DNA of 8,082 bases from Verrucomicrobiaceae bacterium UBA1938 (GTDB lineage Bacteria; Verrucomicrobiota; Verrucomicrobiia; Verrucomicrobiales; Verrucomicrobiaceae), in contig DDFC01000030.1 in the NCBI GenBank assembly GCA_002336895.1, positions 128,452 through 136,533 on the forward strand. The letters are read 5' to 3'. Positions within the stretch are counted from its first letter, which is position 1, and the number at the start of each line of letters is the position of its first letter. Below are positions 1 to 6,939 of this stretch, in pieces. The notes below the pieces were generated by a model that saw nothing but the letters and a program-made list of their open reading frames with translations, was not told where the DNA came from and searched no databases. The position numbers and the translations under genes were made by a program.

Positions 1-2
1 AG

Positions 3-3000
3 GTGACGCCTGGCGGGGTGGTGACTACGCTGGCCGGTCTGGCGGGCAGCGTCGGCAGCAGTGATGGCGTCGGCAGCAGCGCTCAGTTCTGGTTTCCCAC
101 CGGCGTGGCGGTGGACGGAAGCGGGAATGCGTATGTGGCGGATTCTAACAACAACACCCTGCGTAAGGTGACACCAGACGGGCTCGTGACCACGCTGGCC
201 GGCTTGGCGGGCAGTATTTTCAGCAGCTATGCCGGCAGCAGCGATGGCCCAGCCGCCACCGCCCGGTTCAACCTGCCGACCAGCGTGGCGGTGGACGGCA
301 GCGGGAACCTCTATGTGGCGGACGCGGCCAATCACAGCTTACGCAAAATGACAGCCGGCGGGGTGGTGAGCACGCTGGCAGGTCCTGCAGGCAGCGCAGG
401 CAGCAGCGATGGGACGGGTACTGCGGCCCAATTCATGCAGCTCCAAGGTGCGGCGGTGGATGGCAGCGGAAACTTGTACGTGGCCGATTCAAACAACCAC
501 ACCATCCGCAAGGTGACACCTGCCGGCGTGGTGACCACGCTGGCAGGACGGGCGGGCAACAGTGGCAACACCGATGGCACCGGCAGCGCGGCCTTGTTTA
601 ATGCGCCTCATGGCGTGGCAGTGGATGGCAGCGGCAATGTCTATGTGGCGGATACATTAGGGAGCACCATCCGCAAAGTGACGCCCGGCGGGGTGGTGAC
701 CACGCTGGCGGGTTCCGGGGTCAGCGGCAGCATCGATGGAACCGGCACCAATGCACAGTTTTTCTCTCCCTCAGGGGTGGCGGTGGACGGCAGCGGCAAC
801 GTCTACGTGGCGGATACGGGCAACAACCTCATCCGTAAGGTGACGTCTGCCGGCGTGGTGACGACCATCGCGGGTGGGGGCAGCGGCGGTGGCAGTGGCG
901 GGGGTATCATCATCGTGGGAGGCGGTGGCGGGGGCAGTGGCAGCGGGAGCGGCGGCAGCAATGATGGCACGGGCACCGCCGCCAAATTCCAGCAACCCCA
1001 AGGGGTGGCGGTGGACGGCAGCGGCAATGTTTATGTGGCAGACACCGGCAACCACACCCTGCGCAAGATATCACCCTCCGGAGTGGTCACCACCATCGCA
1101 GGCACTGCCGGGGTCAGAGGCAGCAGCCCCGCCCTGTTCAACTCTCCTCAAGGGGTGGCGGTGGATGGCAGCGGCAATGTCTATGTGGCGGATACGGGCA
1201 ATCACACGCTACGCATCCTGATGCCCTCCGGAGTGGTGAGCACTGCGGGCGGCACCCCCGGTGTGCAAGGCTGGGCGGATGGGCTGGGCGCGGCAGCCGG
1301 CTTTGACGGGCCTTGTGGCATCGCGGTGTCCGGCACGGGCACGGTTTATGTCGCGGACACGCTCAACAACCGCGTGAGCAAGGGGGTCCTCATCACCGCG
1401 CCTCCGAGCACGGTGACGGTTTCGGCGAATGTCACAAGCGCCACGCAGGCCACGCTGAACGGCTTGGTCAATGCCAACTGGTTCAGCACTGCCGCATCGT
1501 TCGACTTTGGGCCGACGACCGCCTATGGCACCCATGTCGCAGCCACACCCACGCCGGTGACGGGTGGCAGCGCCACGGCGGTGAGCGCGGTAATTAACGG
1601 GCTGAGCCTAGGTGCCACCTACCATTTCCGCGTCAATGGCACCAGCAGCGGGGGCACTAGCAGCGGGGCTGATCAGACCTTCACCGTCAACATGTATGGA
1701 TGGACCAATTTCGTCGGGACGCCGGGGGGTGATGGCTATGCCGATGGAACGGGTGCCAACGCCCGGTTCTCCGTCCCAGCTGGCGTGGCTGTGGACGGCG
1801 GCGGAAACATCTATGTGGCCGACTCATCCAACTCCGTCATTCGCAAAGTGACCCCCGGCGGGGTGGTGACCACGCTGGCGGGCCTGGCGGGATCCTATGG
1901 CAGCAGCGATGGCACGGGCAGCGCTGCTCGCTTCAATGCGCCCCGCAGCGTGGCTGTGGACACCAGCGGAAACGTCTATGTGGCGGACCAAAACAACCAG
2001 ACGATTCGCAAAGTGACGCCAGCCGGGGTGGTGACCACACTGGCGGGCTTGGTGGGGACGAGTGGCAGCAACGATGGTACGGGCAGCGGCGCACGGTTTT
2101 ATTTCCCCTGCGGCGTGGCGGTAGACGGCAACGGCAACGTCTATGTGGCGGACGGCTCGAACCAGACGATTCGCAAAGTGACGCCAGCCGGGGTGGTGAG
2201 CACATTGGCGGGCTTTGCGGGCAGCAGCGGAAGCAGCGACGGCACTGGCAGCGGCGCACGGTTCTATTACCCTTATGGAGTGGCGGTGGATGGCAGCGGA
2301 AACGTCTATGTCGCAGACTCAAACAACCACACTCTCCGCAAGGTGACGCCCGGCGGGGTGGTGAGCACATTGGCGGGCTTTGCGGGCAGCAGCGGAAGCA
2401 GCGATGGCACCGGCACCGCCGCCCGGTTTTGCTCCCCAGCCAGCGTGACGGTGGACGGCAGCGGAAACGTCTATGTGGCGGACGCTGGCAACCAAAGCCT
2501 GCGCAAGGTGACGCCCGGCGGAGTGGTGACCACGCTGGCGGGTCCGGTGAGCAGCCGCGGTAGCGACGATGGCACGGGCAGCGCCGCTCAGTTCATCCAG
2601 CCACAGGGTCTGGCGATGGATGGCAGCGGGAACTTATATGTGGCAGATACCGGCAACCATACCCTGCGCAAGGTGACGCCCGGCGGGGTGGTGAGCACGC
2701 TGGCAGGCTCTGCGGGCAGCCCTGGCAGTAGCGATGGCATCGGCCGCGCCGCCTTGTTCAACACCCCCACCGGCGTGGCGGTGGACGGCAGCGGAAATGT
2801 GTATGTCGCGGACCAAAACAACCACACCGTTCGCAAAGTGACGCCTGGCGGGATGGTGAGCACGCTGGCGGGTCTGGCGGGCAGCTATGGCAGCAGCGAT
2901 GGCACCGGCAGCGGCGCGCGGTTTAAATACCCAGCTGCTGTGGCGGTGGACGGCAGCGGGAACGTCTATGTCGCGGACCAGAGCAATCACACTATCCGCA

Positions 3001-4187
3001 AGGTGACGCCCGCTGGATTGGTCACCACGCTGCTGGGCTCAGCGGGGGTCAGTGGCAGCAGCGATGGCACGGGCAGCGCAGCCCGGTTTTATTTCCCCTG
3101 CGGTGTGACGGTGGATGGCAGCGGGAACCTTTACGTGGCGGACACCAACAACAACACGATTCGACAGGCGACACCCGCCGGGGTGGTGACCACACTGGCG
3201 GGTCTGGCGGGCAGCTATGGCAGCAGCGATGGCATCGGCAGCGCCGCCCGTCTCCACGCTCCCAGGGGAATGGCGGTGGACGGCAGCGGGAATGTCTATG
3301 TCGCGGATCAGATCAACAGCGTCATCCGCAGGGTGACGCGGGACGCAGTGGTGAGCACCATCGGGGGCACTGCCCCGGCAATTGGCTGGGTGGACGGGCA
3401 GAGTGGGGCGGCAGGGTTCAACTGGCCGCAAGGCATCGCGGTGTCCAGCACCGGGGTCGTTTATGTCGCGGACACGAACAACAACCGCATCAGTGTGGGA
3501 GTCATCCTTGCGGCTCCTTTGGCCGTCACGGCAGGGGCGAACATCATTACCAGCACCGGGGCCACGCTCAACGGCACCATCTGCGCAAACGGACTTAGCA
3601 CGGCGGTGTCCTTCGACTATGGGCTGACGACGGCCTATGGCACCAATGTCGCCAGCACGCCCATGTCTGTGACGGGCGGCAACCCCGTGCCAGTGGGGGC
3701 GGTCATCCAAGGACTGACCCCTGGGACAGTGTATCATTTCCGCGTCAATGGCACCAACGGCCAGGGAACCCTCCATGGCAGTGACCAGACTTTTACCACC
3801 GCCTCCACCCCGTCTTCCTGGCGGCAGCAATGGTTCAGCACCACGGGTAATACTGGCACTGCGGCAGACAGCGCCGACCCCTATCATACTGGTGTGCCCA
3901 ATCTGGTCGCATTTGCACTGCTCGGGCCCAGTCAAAACCCTGCGGCTGTGAGGGCATCACAACTCCCGCAGCCGCAGGCAGCCGGGGGGAACTTTGTGTA
4001 CAGCTTCACGGAACCAGCAGGTGTCAGCGGCATCACCTATGGTGCGCAGTACAGCACCTCTCTCAATCCCGCCAACTGGCAGCCGGTGACCGACTCTGGC
4101 TCCGGCACCCAGCACGTCTTCAGCATCCCCATCGGCGGCAGCACGCAGGTCTTCATGCGACTGACGCTGACCAATATCGGTCCTTAG
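3..4187 (+). CDS. Large secreted NHL-repeat / FN3-like protein, 5' end missing
   Basis: The reading frame is open at the left edge. The GTG at position 3 lies inside a repeat unit (VTPGGVV), so it is not the true start, and any signal peptide lies upstream. The 1394 visible residues are: NHL repeats 1-8 (residues 2-464), FN3-like domain (465-562), NHL repeats 9-19 (563-1169), second FN3-like domain (1170-1266) and a C-terminal module (1267-1394). The repeat consensus is about 55 residues, with cores GVAVDGSGNVYVAD and IRKVTPGGVVTTLAG, typical of the NHL family. NHL repeats normally form beta-propeller blades that bind proteins, sugars or other ligands. The C-terminal module resembles tails of secreted verrucomicrobial proteins, so extracellular or surface location is inferred. 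No catalytic motif is visible. The NHL assignment is secure; ligand and role are unknown. The gene ends 22 bp before the convergent 281-aa gene. Confidence 0.93.
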   Translation: MTPGGVVTTLAGLAGSVGSSDGVGSSAQFWFPTGVAVDGSGNAYVADSNNNTLRKVTPDGLVTTLAGLAGSIFSSYAGSSDGPAATARFNLPTSVAVDGSGNLYVADAANHSLRKMTAGGVVSTLAGPAGSAGSSDGTGTAAQFMQLQGAAVDGSGNLYVADSNNHTIRKVTPAGVVTTLAGRAGNSGNTDGTGSAALFNAPHGVAVDGSGNVYVADTLGSTIRKVTPGGVVTTLAGSGVSGSIDGTGTNAQFFSPSGVAVDGSGNVYVADTGNNLIRKVTSAGVVTTIAGGGSGGGSGGGIIIVGGGGGGSGSGSGGSNDGTGTAAKFQQPQGVAVDGSGNVYVADTGNHTLRKISPSGVVTTIAGTAGVRGSSPALFNSPQGVAVDGSGNVYVADTGNHTLRILMPSGVVSTAGGTPGVQGWADGLGAAAGFDGPCGIAVSGTGTVYVADTLNNRVSKGVLITAPPSTVTVSANVTSATQATLNGLVNANWFSTAASFDFGPTTAYGTHVAATPTPVTGGSATAVSAVINGLSLGATYHFRVNGTSSGGTSSGADQTFTVNMYGWTNFVGTPGGDGYADGTGANARFSVPAGVAVDGGGNIYVADSSNSVIRKVTPGGVVTTLAGLAGSYGSSDGTGSAARFNAPRSVAVDTSGNVYVADQNNQTIRKVTPAGVVTTLAGLVGTSGSNDGTGSGARFYFPCGVAVDGNGNVYVADGSNQTIRKVTPAGVVSTLAGFAGSSGSSDGTGSGARFYYPYGVAVDGSGNVYVADSNNHTLRKVTPGGVVSTLAGFAGSSGSSDGTGTAARFCSPASVTVDGSGNVYVADAGNQSLRKVTPGGVVTTLAGPVSSRGSDDGTGSAAQFIQPQGLAMDGSGNLYVADTGNHTLRKVTPGGVVSTLAGSAGSPGSSDGIGRAALFNTPTGVAVDGSGNVYVADQNNHTVRKVTPGGMVSTLAGLAGSYGSSDGTGSGARFKYPAAVAVDGSGNVYVADQSNHTIRKVTPAGLVTTLLGSAGVSGSSDGTGSAARFYFPCGVTVDGSGNLYVADTNNNTIRQATPAGVVTTLAGLAGSYGSSDGIGSAARLHAPRGMAVDGSGNVYVADQINSVIRRVTRDAVVSTIGGTAPAIGWVDGQSGAAGFNWPQGIAVSSTGVVYVADTNNNRISVGVILAAPLAVTAGANIITSTGATLNGTICANGLSTAVSFDYGLTTAYGTNVASTPMSVTGGNPVPVGAVIQGLTPGTVYHFRVNGTNGQGTLHGSDQTFTTASTPSSWRQQWFSTTGNTGTAADSADPYHTGVPNLVAFALLGPSQNPAAVRASQLPQPQAAGGNFVYSFTEPAGVSGITYGAQYSTSLNPANWQPVTDSGSGTQHVFSIPIGGSTQVFMRLTLTNIGP
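6..1394 (+). repeat. NHL repeat array 1 (8 visible units)
   Basis: Units begin at 6, 171, 351, 516, 681, 843, 1071 and 1221, each starting near a 'TPxG' motif. Lengths are 55, 60, 55, 55, 54, 76, 50 and 58 residues, so this array is irregular. Unit 6 is expanded by a Gly/Ser insert and unit 7 is shortened in the same loop. Unit 8 is a divergent cap: it has GWADG, GIAVSGTG and NNRVSKGV in place of the usual consensus, and it leads into the FN3-like domain. The array probably continues left of the window. Confidence 0.9.
873..959 (+). repeat. Gly/Ser low-complexity insert within NHL unit 6
   Basis: Residues 291-319 are almost entirely glycine and serine, interrupted by a single hydrophobic patch IIIV (residues 302-305). 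The DNA is a run of GGC/GGT/GGG and AGC/AGT codons, the kind of sequence that expands by slippage. It sits between the TTIAG strand and the DGTGTAAKF segment, where other units have only about 7-9 residues, so it should form a long flexible loop without breaking the blade. Confidence 0.85.
1395..1688 (+). other. FN3-like beta-sandwich domain 1 (inside the NHL-repeat gene)
   Basis: Residues 465-562 carry the pattern seen in many bacterial FN3-like modules: ATLNG near the start, a 'FDFGPTTAYG' strand in the middle, then 'INGLSLGATYHFRVNGT' and 'ADQTFTV' at the end. It separates the two NHL arrays and probably acts as a spacer. The second copy is at 3510-3800. Confidence 0.8.
1689..3509 (+). repeat. 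NHL repeat array 2 (11 units, nine of exactly 165 bp)
   Basis: The array opens with an N-terminal cap unit (1689-1850; WTNFVGTPGGDGYADG). Nine units of exactly 55 codons follow, starting at 1851, 2016, 2181, 2346, 2511, 2676, 2841, 3006 and 3171. It closes with a divergent cap (3336-3509; GWVDG, GIAVSSTG, NNRISVGV) that mirrors unit 8 of array 1. Adjacent units share long identical DNA stretches; 2190-2239 equals 2355-2404, for example. The variable segment between the AGxxGS and GVAVDG cores carries most of the differences (FNAP, FYFP, FYYP, FCSP, FIQP, FNTP, FKYP). Confidence 0.92.
3510..3800 (+). other. FN3-like beta-sandwich domain 2 (inside the NHL-repeat gene)
   Basis: Residues 1170-1266 repeat the architecture of the first FN3-like domain: ATLNGT, 'FDYGLTTAYGTNVASTP', VTGG, 'LTPGTVYHFRVNGT' and SDQTFTT. 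It again follows a divergent NHL cap unit. The cap plus FN3 pair is therefore duplicated within the protein. Confidence 0.8.
3801..4184 (+). other. C-terminal module of verrucomicrobial secreted-protein type
   Basis: Residues 1267-1394 begin with SSWRQQWFSTTGNTGTAADS, followed by ADPYHTGVPNLVAFALLG. As I recall it, the related form reads roughly ADPDGDGxxNLxEYALG, a calcium-loop-like segment. Here the acidic DxDGDG positions are replaced by PYHTG. The last 65 or so residues are beta-rich (GAQYSTSLNPANWQPV ... VFMRLTLT). It may be a terminal folding or sorting unit; this is inference from the pattern and its C-terminal position. Confidence 0.6.
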
Positions 4188-4196
4188 TTCCGCAGG

Positions 4197-4229
4197 AGCA
4201 GCCCCCGCCTCACGGCTGCTGGGGCTTTT
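4197..4229 (+). terminator. Possible terminator hairpin for the NHL-repeat gene
   Basis: AGCCCC (4200-4205) can pair with GGGGCT (4221-4226), followed by a short T-run (4226-4229). A competing 7-bp stem pairs AGCAGCC (4197-4203) with GGCTGCT (4214-4220) across a 10-nt loop. The element starts 10 bp after the NHL gene stop and overlaps the last codons of the convergent gene. The stem is short and the T-run has only four bases, so this is a modest call. No comparable T-run follows on the minus strand. Confidence 0.4.
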
Positions 4230-5055
4230 CCACCATGGCCTGCATGATGGACTTGAGCTTTTCCTGCGTCTTGAGCACCTGCTCCTCGCTGGGGGTGGCG
4301 GGCTGGGGCAGGCGCCAGAGGGTGCTGATGGCCTCCAGGTGCAGGCCGATCTGCTTGATCATGACCTCCTCGTGCCGGGAGAGGCTGATGCGGTTGAAGT
4401 CGTCCCGGATCTCCTGCAGCACGGCGGGGGAGCCGATGCACAGCGGGCGCACCTCCTCGGTGGGGTTTTCCACCACCAGATTGGTCGAAATCTCCAGAAG
4501 CCGCAGCCACAGGCCGAGGTCGATCATCACGGCCAGGTCGTCGTCCTTCTGCTCCCGCAGCACGCGCAGCATTTCCTGGTGGTCGTCCACGATCTCGCTG
4601 CGCAGCTCTTTCCACTCATTGCTCTCGGCCATCTTTCCCTGCGCCATGAGGCGGGGGCTGAGCTTTTCCCCCAGACCGAGCATGCGGCAGTAGCTGAGGA
4701 CTTCCTGGTTGTTGTTGCGGAACTGCTGGGAGTCACTGGCCTGCCAGACGAGGAAGCTGTCTGCCATGAGGCTGCCGAGGATGAGCGCGGCGCGCCCGCG
4801 GTCCGCAGGCGGGGTGGGCGGTGGCGGGCGGAACTGCAGGCGCCAGCGCGCCTTCACCCGCAGGCCCAGGTTATCAAGAAAGTCTGCCGGGTTCTGGCCG
4901 CCTGCCGCCTGGGGCACGGCGACTTCGGGCGGAGGGGGCACGTCCTCCCCGGAGGCCAGCGCCGCCTGTGGCAGCCCCTGCCAGCCCAGGCACAGCCCCA
5001 CCACGACAGCACAGAGCGTGCGCGTGTGGTGGGTGCGGGATGGAGCTGCGGGCAT
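4210..5055 (-). CDS. Exported protein of unknown function, 281 aa
   Basis: I do not recognise a named family. The N-terminus looks like a Sec signal peptide: basic and polar residues 6-12, a hydrophobic core around 14-24 (LCAVVVGLCLGW) and a likely signal peptidase I site after ALA (residue 34). Proline-rich stretches follow at 40-43 and 77-83. Residues 88-275 read as mostly helical and charged, with no transmembrane segment. Visible patches are LILGSLMADSFLVWQA (91-106), MLGLGEKLSP (125-134), LGLWLRLLEIS (180-190) and a Lys/Glu-rich C-terminal helix (258-277). The mature product is therefore probably a soluble periplasmic helical protein. The start is the only in-frame ATG near the signal peptide; no Shine-Dalgarno-like sequence precedes it (TTTTTCACCATC). 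The gene begins 30 bp after the glmS stop on the same strand, so co-transcription is plausible. Residue C123 is the only cysteine in the central helical region. Confidence 0.85.
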   Translation of the reverse strand: MPAAPSRTHHTRTLCAVVVGLCLGWQGLPQAALASGEDVPPPPEVAVPQAAGGQNPADFLDNLGLRVKARWRLQFRPPPPTPPADRGRAALILGSLMADSFLVWQASDSQQFRNNNQEVLSYCRMLGLGEKLSPRLMAQGKMAESNEWKELRSEIVDDHQEMLRVLREQKDDDLAVMIDLGLWLRLLEISTNLVVENPTEEVRPLCIGSPAVLQEIRDDFNRISLSRHEEVMIKQIGLHLEAISTLWRLPQPATPSEEQVLKTQEKLKSIMQAMVEKPQQP

Positions 5056-5085
5056 GATGGTGAAAAACAGGACGGCAGCGGAATG

Positions 5086-6939
5086 TTACTCCACCGTCAC
5101 GCTTTTCGCCAGATTTCTTGGTTTATCTACATCGCAACCGCGGGCCACAGCGGTGTAGTAGGAGAGAAGCTGCAGCGGCACCACATTGAGGATGGGTGTG
5201 AGGTAGGACGGGCAGTCCGGCACGTAAATGACGTCATCGGTGATGCGCTCCAGCTCCGTGCGGCCTTCGGTCGTCACGGCGATCACAGGGCCTTTGCGTG
5301 CGCGCACTTCCTCGATGTTGCTCACGTTTTTATCAAAGACAGCGTCGTCCGGGGCGATGAAGACGGAGGGCATGTCCGGCTTGACCAGGGCGATGACGCC
5401 GTGCTTCAGCTCGGCGCTGGGGTGGCCGCTGGCATAGATGTAGCTGATCTCCTTCATCTTCAGCGCGCCTTCCAGCGCCACGGGGTAGTTCATCTGGCGG
5501 CCCATGAAGAGCATGCCCTCGGCATTGCAGTGCTTTTCGGCGATGGCCTTGATTTTATCCGCCTGCTTGAGGATCTGCACGATCTTGTCCGGCATGGCTT
5601 CGAGCTGGTCGATCATTTCCAGGCCGTCCACACTGGACAGGTGGTGGATGCGGCCCAGCAGCAGGCTGAGCAGGGTGAGGATGGTGACCTGGGAGGTGAA
5701 GGTCTTCGTGGCGGCTACGCCGATCTCCGGCCCGGCGTGGATGTACACACCGCCGTCGCTCTCGCGGGCGATGGTGCTGCCCACAGTATTCACGATCCCG
5801 AGGCAGCGGATGCCCTTGCGCTGGCCCTCGCGCATGGCGGCCAGGGTGTCGATGGTCTCGCCGCTCTGGCTCATGACAAACTGCAGCGTGTTCTTGTTGG
5901 TGGGCACGTTGCGGTAGCGGAACTCGGAGGCGATCTCCACCTCCGTGGGCACACGGGCGAGGGACTCGATGAGGTACTCGCCCACCATGGCGGCGTGGTA
6001 GGCGGTGCCGCAGCCGGCGAGGATGATGCGGTCGATCTGCACCAGCTCCTTGGGGCTCATGTTCAGCCCGCCCATGATGGCGGTGCATTCATCCCGGGAA
6101 AGACGGCCGCGCATGGCATTGCGCAGGGAGGTGGGCTGCTCGTAGATCTCCTTGAGCATGTAGTGGGGGAAGTCCCCCTTCTCCGCGTCGTCCGCGCTGA
6201 ATTCCACACGGCTGACCTTCACCTCCGCCGGCACGCCCTGGTGGGACTGCACGTCGTAGTGGTCCTGGGTGATGGTGACGATGTCGTAGTCATTGAGGTA
6301 AACGACGTCGCGGGTGTGGTTCACCACAGCGGAGACGTCGCTGGCCAGGAAGTGCTCCTGCTTGCCCAGGCCGACGATGAGCGGGCTGCCGAGGCGCGCA
6401 CCGACGATGACACCGGGCAGGTCCCCGTGCATGACGGCGATGCCGTAGGTACCCTTCACACGCGCCAGCGCGGCCTTCACCGCATTCACCAGCCGCAGGG
6501 TGCCGTCTTTCTCGGTGGATTCGTCAAAGTAGGTGCCCACCAGGTGGGAGAGCACCTCGGTGTCCGTCTGGGACTGGAAGGTGTGGCCCTTGGCGGCCAG
6601 CTGGTCGCGCAGGGTCTGGTAGTTTTCGATCACGCCATTGTGCACCAGCACCAGCTTTCCGGACTGGTCCGGGTGGGGGTGGGCGTTCACGTCCGTGGCG
6701 GGGCCGTGGGTGGCCCAGCGGGTGTGGGAGATGCCCATGGTGCCCAGCGGCTTCACCTCGGCCACGGCCTGGCGCAGGTTGTCGATCCGGCCCGCACGCT
6801 TCACGATCCGCAGGCTCTCGCCGCCGCCATTGAGGGCCATGCCCGCCGAGTCATAGCCGCGATATTCCAGACGACGCAGCCCGTCCAGGAGGATGGAGCT
6901 TGCCTGACGATTGCCTACGTAACCAACGATGCCGCACAT
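5086..6939 (-). CDS. glmS: Glutamine--fructose-6-phosphate aminotransferase (isomerizing), GlmS
   Basis: GlmS converts fructose-6-phosphate and glutamine to glucosamine-6-phosphate and glutamate in the cytoplasm, the first committed step to UDP-GlcNAc for peptidoglycan and LPS. The 617-aa length matches the family (E. coli 609). The start is set by MCGIVGYVG: Cys2 becomes the N-terminal nucleophile after Met removal, so the in-frame upstream ATG at 7062 is rejected. The glutaminase domain spans about 2-220, with HTRWATH (72-78), HNG (100-102), QTDTEV (124-129) and LASD (198-201). Two SIS sugar-isomerase domains follow, with CGTAYH (310-315), SQSGET (357-362), EGALKMKEIS (490-499) and LKHG (511-514). 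Residues aligning with E. coli catalytic Glu488, His504 and Lys603 are E497, H513 and K612, and the end is the canonical NLAKSVTVE. No glmS ribozyme core was recognised upstream. It is probably first in a unit with the 281-aa gene. Confidence 0.98.
   Translation of the reverse strand: MCGIVGYVGNRQASSILLDGLRRLEYRGYDSAGMALNGGGESLRIVKRAGRIDNLRQAVAEVKPLGTMGISHTRWATHGPATDVNAHPHPDQSGKLVLVHNGVIENYQTLRDQLAAKGHTFQSQTDTEVLSHLVGTYFDESTEKDGTLRLVNAVKAALARVKGTYGIAVMHGDLPGVIVGARLGSPLIVGLGKQEHFLASDVSAVVNHTRDVVYLNDYDIVTITQDHYDVQSHQGVPAEVKVSRVEFSADDAEKGDFPHYMLKEIYEQPTSLRNAMRGRLSRDECTAIMGGLNMSPKELVQIDRIILAGCGTAYHAAMVGEYLIESLARVPTEVEIASEFRYRNVPTNKNTLQFVMSQSGETIDTLAAMREGQRKGIRCLGIVNTVGSTIARESDGGVYIHAGPEIGVAATKTFTSQVTILTLLSLLLGRIHHLSSVDGLEMIDQLEAMPDKIVQILKQADKIKAIAEKHCNAEGMLFMGRQMNYPVALEGALKMKEISYIYASGHPSAELKHGVIALVKPDMPSVFIAPDDAVFDKNVSNIEEVRARKGPVIAVTTEGRTELERITDDVIYVPDCPSYLTPILNVVPLQLLSYYTAVARGCDVDKPRNLAKSVTVE

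Noticed and set aside
6..3509. Tandem DNA repeats considered as a CRISPR array or satellite DNA
   Set aside because: The 162-180 bp periodicity is in frame and fully coding, with protein-level NHL conservation and no spacer/direct-repeat structure.
3039..3935. A 298-codon minus-strand frame inside the NHL-repeat gene
   Set aside because: It is antisense to the repeat region and merely mirrors its periodicity; no recognisable domain or start context.
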